Positions 26,225 to 39,114 of a stretch of 64,000 nt of DNA are shown here, piece after piece. Source of the DNA: Sinohyriopsis cumingii. Taxonomy: Eukaryota; Mollusca; Bivalvia; Unionida; Unionidae. The notes beneath the pieces are model-generated. The model made no database searches. It saw only the letters and a list, made by a program, of their open reading frames with translations, and had not been told where the DNA came from. The stretch's first letter is position 1. The number at the start of each line of letters is the position of its first letter. The position numbers and the translations under genes are program-made. The DNA lies in assembly GCA_028554795.2 (NCBI GenBank), contig CM068831.1, forward strand, positions 67,989,982 through 68,053,981. Direction: 5' to 3'.

Positions 26225-26400
26225 GATAATATAGCTGTCATACTGTATTGCCAGTACAGTTTTCATGGTGATATAGCTGTCATACTGTATTGCCAGTACA
26301 GTTTTCATGGTGATATAGCTGTCATACTGTATTGCCAGTACAGTTTTCATGATGATATAGCTGTCATACTGTATTGCCAGTACAGTTTTCATGGTGGTGA
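26225..26400. repeat. 42-bp tandem repeat, four copies
   Basis: Nearly identical 42-bp units GATATAGCTGTCATACTGTA + TTGCCAGTACAGTTTTCATG + GT. Each unit holds a short palindrome (ACTGTA...GTACAGT). Open frames on both strands through the array are artefacts of a unit divisible by three. Confidence 0.92.
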
Positions 26401-27194
26401 AAATAGTACTTATATTTTATGACGTGTACATTTCTTTTCAGTAGTCTTGCATTACCATTATTTGAGTATATAGTTATTCTTTCAGGTAGTATCTATGGTT
26501 TTGGGTAAAAAATGAACTCCTTAAGATCTTGCAAAATGTGCATCTCTGGCATATTTAATTATGTCCAGTCAATTGGTGAACTTCTTTTTTTTTTCTTCAC
26601 AATAGCTTTCAGCTTGCACTTTCATTTTGTCAAAGATGGTGGATAGTTTCACTTGACATAAGGAAGAAGTCTACTGACTTTAAGGGTCAAAAAGTTCACA
26701 GGTTGTAGTCACAAACTGAATTTGTGTAAGGAAGAAAAGTGATTTAAACACATATCCTTTTGTTCTACTTTATAGACCAGTACTAAACTTTGGGGATGCA
26801 CTTGTGGTAACAAAGTAGTGTATTGATTTGAGGTCAAATTGTCACTGTTGATGGAAAATGAACTTTGTTCTGCACAGAAATTTAAGTTTTTTGACCATTT
26901 ACATTCATCAAAGTTTGTAGATGGCTAACATTTTGGATTGGACCAAAAAACTATTGATTTTGTTGTGACTGAAAGAAGAAATGTGGTTTTTGCATAATAA
27001 CATTGGTTCTAGAGCTTAAGGTCAGGAAGAGGTCAAAGGTCAAGGCTATTGTTACTTGGAGAAATATGTTTTGTACATAAACTTTTGTTCTAGAGAAATT
27101 TCCTTGTTCATACTTATTGGATGGCTACATATGGGTAAGAAATAAACTTTTAGATTATTGGGTCTAAGATCAAAATAAAATGTTATGGCAAGTC
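26401..27194. other. Intergenic stretch, weak periodic repeats
   Basis: Loosely repeated segments (for example AAAGTTTGTAGATGGCTAAC, GGTCAAAGGTCAAGG) are visible, but no unit can be defined by eye. No gene recognised. Confidence 0.35.
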
Positions 27195-28270
27195 TGACAA
27201 GAAGACCATTGGTTTGCATTCACACAGCATGTTTAGTTCAAGACTTTTATGCTGTGACCATAGAGACCCATTGTTTTACATTCACACAGCATGTTTATTT
27301 CAAGACTTTTGTGCCGTGACCATAGAGATGCATTGGTTTGCATTCACACAGCATGTTTAGTTCAAGACTTTTATGCTGTGACCATAGAGACCCATTGGTT
27401 TGCATTCACACAGTATGTTTAGTTCAAGACTTTTATGCTGTGACCATAGAGACCCATTGTTTTACATTCACACAGCATGTTTATTTCAAGACTTTTGTGC
27501 CGTGACCATAGAGACCCATTGGTTTGCATTCACACAGCATGTTTAGTTCAAGACTTTTATGCTGTGACCATAGAGACCCATTGGTTTGCATTCACACAGT
27601 ATGTTTAGTTCAAGACTTTTATGCTGTGACCATAGAGACCCATTGGTTTGCATTCACACAGTATGTTTAGTTCAAGACTTTTATGCTGTGACCATAGAGA
27701 CCCATTGTTTTACATTCACACAGCATGTTTATTTCAAGACTTTTGTGCCGTGACCATAGAGATGCATTGGTTTGCATTCACACAGCATGTTTAGTTCAAG
27801 ACTTTTGTGCTGTGACCATAGAGACCCATTGGTTTACATTCACACAGCATGTTTAGTTCAAGACTTTTGTGCCGTGACCATAGATATCCATTGGTTTGCA
27901 TTCAGACAGTATGTTTAGTTCAAGACTTTTGTGCTGTGACCATAGAGACCCATTGGTTTGCATTCACACAGCATGTTTAGTTCAAGACTTTTGTGCCATG
28001 ACCATAGAGACCAATTGGTTTACATTCAGACAGTATGTTTTGTTCAAGACTTTGTTAACATGACCATAGAGATCCATTGGTTTGCATTCGCACAGCATGT
28101 TTAGTTCAAGACTTTTGTGCCGTGACCATAGAGACCCATTGGTTTGCATTCGCACAGTATGTTTTGTTCAAGACTTTCATGCAGTGACCATAGAGACCCA
28201 TTGTTTTGTATTCACACAGTATGTTTTGTTCAAGACTTTTGTGCCGCGACCATAGAGACCCATTGGTCAG
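27195..28270. repeat. 62-bp satellite array
   Basis: About 17 copies of a 62-bp unit containing CCCATTGGTTTGCATTCACA, CAGCATGTTTAGTTCAAGAC and TGTGACCATAGAGA. Variants alternate between GCTGTGACC and GCCGTGACC in a repeated order, suggesting amplification of multi-unit blocks. Confidence 0.94.
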
Positions 28271-29665
28271 TATTCTCCAGAGTGAACCATGCCCTAGTAG
28301 TGCCTACATGGAGACTGTCAACCAATGTACAATTCTTGAGGCTTTTTCATTTTCTTGTCAGCAAAATTGAAACAGATTTTAAATAGGTCAATAACCACCA
28401 CCTCGCTACTAACCACATTGGCCATCTTGATGCTGACGTTGCTTTCCGTGACAAATTTCTCCGATGTCAGCCTCTCCTTATGTTGTGTTTTCTTCTCAAA
28501 GATTATACCAGTGCTACATGATTGATAATGGCACATGCAGAAAATAACAACGTTACCTTACCTACATGCAGTATTAGAAAATGTTTAATAGTTTAATGCA
28601 AATAAATAGAACTTTGTTTAAGGTATATAATAGTTAAGATAATGTCTTTCAAAAAAAGCAAGCCGTGGTTTTAAGATTCCTACTGATATTCCAACTGATC
28701 GGCTATTTTTTTATATATAGATTGTTGTAGTACACCATTTAAGTGTATAAAATGGCACAACAAGTAGTGAACATCGGTAATATAATTGTACATTAACCAT
28801 ATATAATTACATAGAACTCTGGTCCAAGTGCTTAATGCACAGACCCAGATCTGCCATCACATGACATATTGCTCCTTAATTTTTCAGATTTTATATTTGT
28901 AATACAGTGAGAGAGAACATTTTGCTATCATGCATATATTTGCTTATTATTCCAACTTTTTGCTAATTATTTACACACTTATTGTTCAATACATTAATTT
29001 GTAAAAGTAAGCCAAAGTGGCTAATTAAGTTTTGACCAGAGAATTATGGTCATTATGAGATTGTTTTCACAGATACATGTGTTCATTACTTTGTACAGCT
29101 ATGTCAAAGATGTATGTCAAATGTTAATTCATGAAGAGATGTAGGAATAGTTCTTCAAGTTTCTTTTTTACTTAAAAAGGTGCAGGACAAATGTGTCACC
29201 TATGCCTACCGCAGACAATTAGGGCCTCATAAATATTCTGTAAACTAAAAGGTCATTAAAGGCAAAATGGTCATGAATATTAAAAAAACAAATATGACAT
29301 CAAACTGATTTTAATGTTCATTTGTTTTGGATTTTTTTTCTTTCTTTATATTCCAGGCATGGATTATTCTCACCTTTTTCTGAAATAAAATGAACTTGAA
29401 GAAAAACTTTGTTTAGGAAAAAATTATAAAGACTATTAGCCACTCTATCATGTTAGACTATTAGCCACTCTATCATGTTAAAGTCTTATATCAAGTGAAT
29501 TAAATATACCTCATTGACTAACTTTTCTTCTGTATTTTTGGTACTGATATCTTGCCATATTCAACATATGATATGAACTCACTTGATGTCAGATCAAGTG
29601 AGTTGATGGTATAGCTTTGTGTGTGTCATATGGTGTCCTATATTTTCAAATTCTTAAATCAAAGA
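28271..29665. other. Intergenic stretch, nothing recognised
   Basis: No supported coding sequence. A half copy of the hairpin repeat (GCACAGACCCAGATCTGCC) is at about 28837-28856. A short direct duplication (ACTATTAGCCACTCTATCAT) is at 29432-29480. Confidence 0.4.
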
Positions 29666-29669
29666 AAAA

Positions 29670-30015
29670 ATGTCAGCCAAGTTTGGTGTAAAATTTCAGC
29701 CAAGTTTTGGTGGAAAGTTTCAGCCAAGTTTGGTGAGAAGTTTCGGCCAAGTTTGGTGTAAAATTTCAGCCACGTTTGATGGAAAGTTTCAGCCAAGTTT
29801 TGGTGGAAAGTTTCAGCCAAGTTTGGTGAGAAGTTTCAGCCAAGTTTGGTGGAAAGTTTCAGCCATGTTTGGTGAGAAGTTTCAGCCAAGTTTGGTGAGA
29901 AGTTTCAGCCAAGTTTGGTGGAAAGTTTCAGCCAAGTTTGGTGAGAAGTTTCAGCCAAGTTTGGTGGAAAGTTTCAGCCAAGTTTGGTGTAAAATTTCAG
30001 CCAAGTTTGGTGGAA
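29670..30015. repeat. 23-bp tandem repeat
   Basis: About 15 copies of CAGCCAAGTTTGGTGAGAAG + TTT. Three units make 69 bp, so the array is open in frame and yields a 152-residue pseudo-protein; no evidence supports it being coding. Confidence 0.92.
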
Positions 30016-31960
30016 AGCATTCAGATGGAGACCTTTCAGGTCTATACAAATGCTGTCCATCCATCATCATTGCTAAAAGCCTTTCAACAGATTGCCAAAA
30101 ATGGCTAAACATAGTTGACAAAATGTGACATAATGCATCCCAGCATGGAGGCCTTTAACTTCTTTACAAATGTTACTGATTTGCCTTCACATGTAGCCAC
30201 CATTACTAGAAAAAGAAAAACTTATAAATTTCTCGAAACCCATTCAACAAAAATTTGATCAAATCTGACAGTGTTCTGGTGTTAAGGCTTTTAACATTTT
30301 TACAGATGATGCATATTGATCATCAAGTATGGCCACAAGACAGAAAATCCTCCAAATGAACTCTTCTCAGAAACCCTGAATAAAAGTTAACTAAATTTTA
30401 GAGAAGCCATCCTTAGATAAAGTCATTTTAACTTCTCTTTTTTTTATACAATTGGCCATCAGATGTTGCCACCAGTGGAATCACTTTTAAATGACTTATG
30501 CAAAATCCACTGAACCCACTCGACCCATTTTGATAGCATTCTGGCATGAAGGGTTTCAAGTTGGTACAGAATGCTGCCAATTTGTCATCAGATAAGGCCA
30601 GTTACTAAAAACAGGAAAACCTTCAAATAACTTGTACTCCAAAAAGTTCTCAGCAAAATTTGAAATAATTTGGCAGAAAGCATCCTGGCATGAAGACATT
30701 TCAACTTTGCACTTCTGATCCTTACCCACAATTCAATATCGCTGTTGTTACTAAGTAGCGAAACCTTTCAATGAAATCTGCTCAAAAACCAGTCTGTAGC
30801 AGTCTACCAGATTTCACAGAAAGCATTCTGGCTTAAAACCTGATATGCCATCCACTATGGCCACAATTGCTAAAAATAATACAACTTTTTAAATACCATA
30901 AAGTGTCTTACTGACCCAAATTTTGGTATTGGCTGATATATGTTGTATCTGCTTGTCATGTGAGCATTCTCAGGCCCACTCATTGTAGCTTGTTTAATGG
31001 AGTGGAGGAGAGCTGTTGTACTGTTGTTGGTGTCTAGGTCAAATTCCACATGGATAAAATCATATGCCAATGTACAGCCTAACTGTATAGGGTGGGGTTT
31101 GTAATACTTATCACTTGGTTAAGGAGCTAACCTTAAACATGTCCGTTAGTTGTAAATTCTTGGGTAAGTTTCTGTATTCAGCTCAGGTGTTTTTCACACT
31201 ATACATATTGCTATACTTGGAATCATTAAGGATATACATCTTGACATGTAATACACCCTCAACTCAAACATAGGTCACATTGACTTATCATTTACACTTT
31301 GATCAGATTTTCATGTTTTAACTCTTCTTGCTTGAATCATTGAGCTAGGCGATTGTGTACATCTCTCACCACCATGCCTATACAAATAAGGTCCCTTTGA
31401 CCATCATTTACATTTTAATTCATAGTTTAGGTACTTGAATTTAGCTTGTGAAAACTTTTTTTTTTTAAAGTTATGTCTAAATTTATGAAACTTGGTAAAG
31501 GAATGCCTCTTGATGGGTACAACTCTTTTGCAAAAGTAGGTCATTATAACCCATATTGTGTGCTTCACTGGCTTTGGTTAAATTTTGTATTTGTTCATTT
31601 ATCAGGTACTGTTTATGCTAGAATCAGGAAATTGATAGAATAATGATTCTTATCTCAGTACTATACTCTTACAAGAAAATTGGCACATTGTGACCTACAA
31701 TTCACATGTTAGTAGCTTAGGTTAAGTCTTTGAGTTTATTAATGACCAAATGAGTTTTTGGAATATTGCATGCATACTATCCTTCCTAAAAATAATGAAT
31801 TGGTGAAGGGATGCTTCTTGATAATTATTACACATATTACAAAAATAGGTCTATGTGACCTGTATTTTAATGCTTCAGTCACTTTGAAATGTTGTGCATG
31901 AAGTTCTTTATTGAGTGCTGTTTGTGTTAAAATTGTAACACTTCACAATTGAGATTACAC
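30016..31960. repeat. Degenerate repeats with period about 130-155 bp
   Basis: Two families of diverged blocks. From about 30040 to 30900: CATCA-GGCCACCA-TGCTAAAAA-like segments recur near 30050, 30180, 30310, 30455, 30590 and 30850. From about 31170 to 31960: GGATGCCTCTTGATGGGTAC / AGGTCATTATGACC-like segments recur near 31200, 31350, 31500, 31650 and 31800. No gene recognised. Confidence 0.45.
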
Positions 31961-33070
31961 CTTTGTACTGTGACATCCATTTGATGCTTTACTAACATAA
32001 GGATTTGTGTTAGCTCAAGATTACATAAACCTTTCCATGTTACATACTTTGTAACGTACATAGACGGACCTTTTCTGAATGGTGCAGACGAAACTAGGAA
32101 TAAATATGTTTAATCAGTATAAACTTTCCATTTTAATGATTGTATTTTGTGATGTGATACCAGAAACGAGTTAATTGTGTATTGTACATGTGAATGAATG
32201 TAGGAATTAGATGAGTAAACTGTGTGCTTTTAAACAAGACCTTGTCTTGAATAAAGGTAATTACTAATGCATGACCTATGCTTCAAATACTGGCTGCCAA
32301 TCAGTACCTGTCTTTCACAAAGTAAAATATGGCTTGTATGGGGTGGACAGAGATTACTAGTTCTGAAGCATGTTTGAAAACAATGTTAAGAAACAGCAAA
32401 GCAAAATAATCTCTGGTTTTTATCACTTTGTTAATAGATAGTACCTGTACCTAGTCTTCATAGAATGTAATGTTCTTTTTTAAATTCGTTTTTGTCATCT
32501 GTGCCTTGTTGCAGTATGTATATGGTTTATTGGCATTTCAGCACAATACTGGCTATAAAGTGCAAATTAAAAGTTAGGTTTGAAAAAGGTAAAGATAAAA
32601 AATTGCATAAGCAATATGATAATGTAATCTAAATTATTTATTGCATGATAATAATGTATCCAACAGCAGCTGGATAGTACTGGAAGCTTCAAAGAGGTTA
32701 CATAATGGTTGATTACATTATGATGGTACATATGCCAGCCATTTGTTACTTGAGAGATTGACCATAATCGGACTTTTCCAACAACTTCTAGAGGTCAGTG
32801 TTTTAAACCGATAGAATTTTTTTTTATAGAGATCATTGTTTAAGCTGATACATACTTCATATGCAGTCTGTATTTTAAGCTGATCCACACCTTTTGGTTA
32901 GTTGTTGAAAGAATGAGACAATAACATTGTGAAACATTGTGAAGCAAACCTTCCAGATATTTGCTTGCCCAGGAATCATAAAATGTCTCCAGTTAAGATC
33001 ATATTCAAACTAAATTTTGTCACAATTTTAGCAAAGAATGCAGTTAACTTAAAGGTTAAAAGGTAAAATA
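31961..33070. other. Intergenic stretch, nothing recognised
   Basis: AT-rich, no supported gene or defined repeat. Confidence 0.45.
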
Positions 33071-33084
33071 TCTGAACCAAAACA

Positions 33085-33295
33085 AAATTAACTTGGCAAG
33101 ACTATGTTTTTTTGATAATTTAAATTAACTTGGCAAGACTATGTTTTAGTAATAATTTAAATTAATTTGGCAAGACTTATGTTTTTTTGATAATTTAAAT
33201 TAACATGGCAAGACTATGTTTTAGTGATAATTTAAATTAATTTGGCAAGACTATGTTTTTTTGATAATTTAAATTAACATAGCAAGACTTTTTTT
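33085..33295. repeat. Tandem repeat of about 40 bp, five copies
   Basis: Units of the form AATTAACTTGGCAAGACTAT + GTTTTTTTGATAATTTAAATT, imperfect. Confidence 0.85.
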
Positions 33296-36200
33296 TATTG
33301 AAAGTTTTGTTATTCAGCAACTTTGTTATTCAGCATTCTGTCAAGTTCAAAAGATTTTTGAATATTAGACCTTCAGCTTTTAATAGCATTTTATGGCCCA
33401 CCGTGACAGTAGTGGGGATATATAACTTTACCTCCTTCTGTCCATCCATCACACATTGGCTATGTTTTGCATTTCATCAGGTTTCAGGCACTGTTGCTGG
33501 AGGTCCCTGTAATCCATGAATGCATTTATTTTATTTATTATTGTCTTTCTTTTTGGTGTAAACATGAATCCCGAATCTGTAAGACATGTAACTGTTTTAA
33601 GTCTTTGTACATGCACACATTTCACAATTTGTGAAGAAGTGCATGCTTGATTTAATATTTTTTGACATATAAAAGTTGGTAACATACAAGATGTACATAT
33701 TTCATCAATGGTTCAAGTTTCAGAATTCATATTTACTTTAAAAATATTTGTTTAATGCTATTTCCCTCTATAGCCAATAAAAGTTACTGTGTTTATCATT
33801 AGAAAATGTCATTATATTTGAAGTTTGACATATTTCTCTATAGCTGATAAAAAGTTATTGTGTTTATCATTAGAAAATGATGTCATTATATTTGATGTAT
33901 GACATATTTCTCTTATCTAATAAAGTACGAAATGTGAAAAAATGTATTGATTTTACTTTTGGGTCTGCCCACGATTATCATCCCCATTAAAGAAACAGTG
34001 GAAGATATTAATTATGTATTGCTTCCCGAGACTATACTGTGTATTTGTTTATAATGTTAATGCAGATTGCCTAGGCACAGTCTGTATCGTACGTGTGCCA
34101 ACACTTTGCTGTTCACTTGAAGTCATTGAATTATCATCTTTGATTTGCTAGTGCATTCCAAGTTCATGTTGGTAGTTAGGCACAAATTATACACATAAAA
34201 TATAGATAGTGCATGCACATCAATATGCAATAGTTTTGGCATAGAGACAGCACTTGGATCTCTTTGTATCAATAGGGTAAGTATCCATTCTCTTTTTATC
34301 AGATAAATAGTTTGAATTACTAATAATACAGTGTAGCATGATGTTTCTAAAATTAGTAACAATGTATGGTTCAACTGGCTTTTTTTTAAAGGTCATTTGG
34401 AATATCCTTGTCTGTTTTCCGATGCAAGTCAAATCACCTCAACTCACTGAAAGAGACTTGGAGGTAATAATAGGGATACTTCCCAAATTGTTAAGTTTTT
34501 GGGCAGACTAGCAAATCCAGATTTATATAAAAATTATGGTAATCAATGGAATACCTGCTATTTTAATTTTTTTAAAATGTCTTACACGAAAGTTTGCATC
34601 TGTCAGAATAAAACCCCAAAGAGGTTTGTTACAAGTAAAATTAAAGGTATCAGACAGTAGACAGGGAGGAGTTTGTGGCATGGACCCTGGCCAAGGACAA
34701 GCGTGGTTTAAATGATAAATAAACTCGCCTCTGTTTAGAGAAGAGCGTGGACATATGCTTGTGTCCCAACTGACAGAACGTTTTGAAACCACAGCATTTT
34801 TGCATGGTAAAATAGCTCCAGTGCTGTTTCTTTTTATGTGATGCAATTCCAACTAGAAATAAAATGTGTATATATCTCCAGTATTGTTCGAAATCAAACA
34901 GTGCAAATATCCGGTCACAAATACATTAAATCTGTCATTTCTGCATCCAGTAGTCATCCCTTCACATGAATATCCAACAACTGGAATGCTTCATATTTGA
35001 AAGACACTTTCGGTGGAAACACTGCAAACATTTTCATCTAAATCGATGTATACTGTGTGGCTCATCTAAGCTAACAGAAGTCAACTATGTGTCAAGGTGA
35101 TTCTATCAGAGATTCAGTTTGAAAAGTGATGTTGCCTGTGCCAGATGTTCTCTTGATTGGGAAGGACAGATACACCTAAATTATAATTTTACTTTTAAAT
35201 GTTACTGTTACAGAACTGTGCATTATGAATTCAACTAACATCTGGGACTGTTTTTAAAACACATCAGGTCAAAGGTGCCACATCTGGGTCAGAATGAGAT
35301 TATTTCTTCTTTCTAACTAAACTATCGATTTTAAAAAATGTGATAAACGTAATTTCAAAGAGGTCACAATTTAATATTTAATTTTTGAAACTAACTGACT
35401 AATATATTTTGCAAGCCTTGGTGAACAAACTGGACATCATTCAACGAGTTTGTGAATCCGTCTCATCTAGTCACTGTGACGTCAGTGAAGTTAGTATAAT
35501 ATCATAAACATGAGCTTGGTAGGTTCTCAATATGGCCATTATTTACATCCGGTGTTTTTTCTAGAATGCAAAGGAAAGCCCGATGTTCCGATTGTTTTGG
35601 GGTTTTTTTAATAGACCGTTGTACGTCAAGGGAGGCAACTCGCATTTATCTAAATGATTAGACCTTGTATTAGTTATCCCTTGGATTTTGTTCCTTTTGT
35701 GTTGATACTTCGAACAGTAGTTGAAAATTTCTTTGAAAGGGTCTCAATAATTCATCACTTGTTTAAAATGTTAACATAAATTCACTAGCAACGTGTAAGG
35801 AAAAGAAAAATTATAATAATATTAAAAATTCATGAGAAAAGACTATTTACAATTGTGAAAAAGAACCATAAAAAGTGACATTAAAAGCAGGGAGGCAAAC
35901 ATGTAGTGGTCAGCTATTAAGTATAATGGATATAGGTCAAATCGTGTTTAGAGGTGAAGGGTGGGGGGCAAGTGCCCCGCCACGTTACCCCTATGTGCGG
36001 GCGCCCATGATCAACAGCAGTGTACATGGAGTTTTGGAGTTTTTTGTATCTGACAGTTCTGTTCTTTTATCTAATATTATGTAAATGTTTTTTTTCGGTT
36101 GGGGGGGGGGGAGTGTTTTTTATCTGATAATTTGTAACTGTTATTCAGATCTCGATGGCATCACTGTTTTCGGTGCTTTGATTCAAGCATTCTGTCAGAT

Positions 36201-37320
36201 ACAATAGAGTTTTGTGGAATGAAAGAAACAAGAAACCAGGATGTAGGTCTGTTTAATAGTAAGCTAAATACATTAAACGTATCAACTTGTATAGCCTCCT
36301 TAAATAATGTCTTTACATTCCCACCAAAAGGCAGTGTTTATAATGTTATCATATCTGTCTATACATCTACTGTTTTTTCCTTTTCCGTACAACTTTAGTT
36401 TTACGCTATCTACTTTCACCCAAGTATGTACATGTCTTGCACTTGTAAATAATGAGTCAATTAAATTTGGAGTCCGGTTGGAAAAGGTCATTGAGACTGA
36501 ATTAATATAACGACAAAAATGATCTGCATAATAATTTTAGTTCTACGTTACATACCTGCACTAATTTTTGTGGTGTGCTTCCACTTGAAGCAAGAAAGAA
36601 GCATACTCATCGCTCACCCCTATGACCTCAGTCAAGATCACATTCATACAAAAATTCCTAATGAGGTTTTCGTTAAAGTGTTTTAATTTACTATTACTTC
36701 CTAAACTCCTTGATGAACTTGCTTCATGCATGGGATTAGTACTTACGTGGCAAAAACAATCCATTGGGTGACATGAATGCTTGTCCTTTGGACCTTGTGG
36801 TCAAGATCATAGTTTAAAGCGTTTGGTTAAAGTTTTATCATTTGGTTATATTTCCGAAACAATTGGATTGGGTCTTATCACACTTGGCATGACTCGTTAT
36901 GAAGCCAAGACAAGTCATTGTACGGCATGTTCACTTACCATTTGACACTGAGTAAAAAATTAGCTTGTATGCTTTAGTTTCTTTAAACAAAAGTTATCTA
37001 AAGTCACTCTTCGACATGCTTACTCGGTCTTTTGACCTTGGGATGTAGGTCACGAGTTTTACATAAATGCGTCCAAAGTTGGCTCGAAATGCAGTCTTTT
37101 TTGTAGGGTTACAATTCTGTGTTCCGATGGCTGAAAATGAAAAATTATTTCTGCAACAAACAAAAAAAAAAAATCAGTTCACAACTATATACCTTCACCT
37201 ATGTTTGTGGATGGCTTACTCTTAGGTAAAATAGAAGCCTATTGATTTGGAACTCGTATGATAGATAGTTCAAGGTCACTAGTGTGACTAAATGAAGACA
37301 AATGACTTTTCTGACTTTTT
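33296..37320. other. Intergenic stretch
   Basis: No supported gene. Includes a two-copy direct repeat at about 33770-33910 (GTGTTTATCATTAGAAAATG). Between 36580 and 37300 diverged segments around GACCTTGTGGTCAAGATCAT recur about every 150 bp. Small open frames (for example 34523-34852 minus, 36307-36510 plus) have no recognisable motif. Confidence 0.45.
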
Positions 37321-37327
37321 TTTTTAT

Positions 37328-37735
37328 TCGTACCCTACGGAGATTGGAACCCAGGTCCGCGGGTAAGCGGCACCTTTAATTCTGCCTACTATTATCAAGC
37401 AAGTATATTCTATAGGAATCCAGGGATAGCACTTAACGTTCTGTCTGGTGTATATTTATAATTCTCTATAATTAATTCTTTATACCTTGATTTCTTTCAT
37501 ATGAATCCGGAATGACTGTAGATACATGAGAATTAATTAATAGGTCGTCATGCAAGTGTGTTCTGCTACACATGCGTGCATATAACACCGATTGAGTAAT
37601 ATCATATTTTCATATTTTGGTGATGAGTACTTAGTCCCGAGGGAATATGGGTTCGTGTGTGCAGGCAAGGCGATGGATATCGTTTACCCGCGGACCTGGG
37701 TTCGAATCGAATCTCCACAGAGTACGAATTAAAAA
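37328..37735. repeat. Inverted repeat around a 310-bp core
   Basis: The left arm (37328-37375, with GGAACCCAGGTCCGCGGGTAAG) is the reverse complement of the right arm (37683-37735, with TTACCCGCGGACCTGGGTTC). The arm contains a tRNA B-box-like GGTTCGAATC, so it may be two SINE heads in opposite orientation or a small foldback element. Confidence 0.6.
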
Positions 37736-37754
37736 TTATCTAACCTGTATCATA

Positions 37755-38809
<1,055 letters not shown>

Positions 38810-38818
38810 TTCTTTTCT

Positions 38819-39060
38819 TGGGGCCCCTAGTGTCCGAGTGGTCTAAAGCACTCATCGTTCCGGATCACTGCCATCTCACCTCTGTCTGCGCGGGTTCGAG
38901 TCTTAGGCTCGGCTAATGTGGGTACATGAGGAAGTTTGCCAGTAGCTTTTCGTTGGTTGGTGGTTCTTCTCGGGGTTTTACAGGGTTCTTCCTCCACCAA
39001 ATATACTGGCCGCCATATATAGCCTATCTTGTGCTGAAAAATGGTGTTAAACCCTACAAC
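38819..39060 (+). mobile_element. tRNA-derived SINE, first family
   Basis: Head GGGGCCCCTAGTGTCCGAGT, B box GGGTTCGAGTCTTAGG, end GCTGAAAAATGGTGTTAAAC. Flanked by the direct repeat TTCTTTTCT (38810-38818 and 39061-39069). Confidence 0.87.
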
Positions 39061-39114
39061 TTCTTTTCTGAAATGCGTGCAATATATTTGAAAAATTATG
39101 CGTTATTAAATATA

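Noticed and set aside
26168-26422. Open frames on both strands with repeated AVILYCQYSFH or MKTVLAIQYDSYI
   Set aside because: Artefact of a 42-bp repeat divisible by three.
29670-30128. 152-residue repeat protein (QPSLVRSFSQVWWKVS units)
   Set aside because: Produced by a 23-bp tandem repeat with three-unit phase; no flanking gene structure.
35471-35483. CRE-like TGACGTCA near 35.47 kb as a promoter
   Set aside because: An isolated 8-mer with no gene or TATA box nearby.
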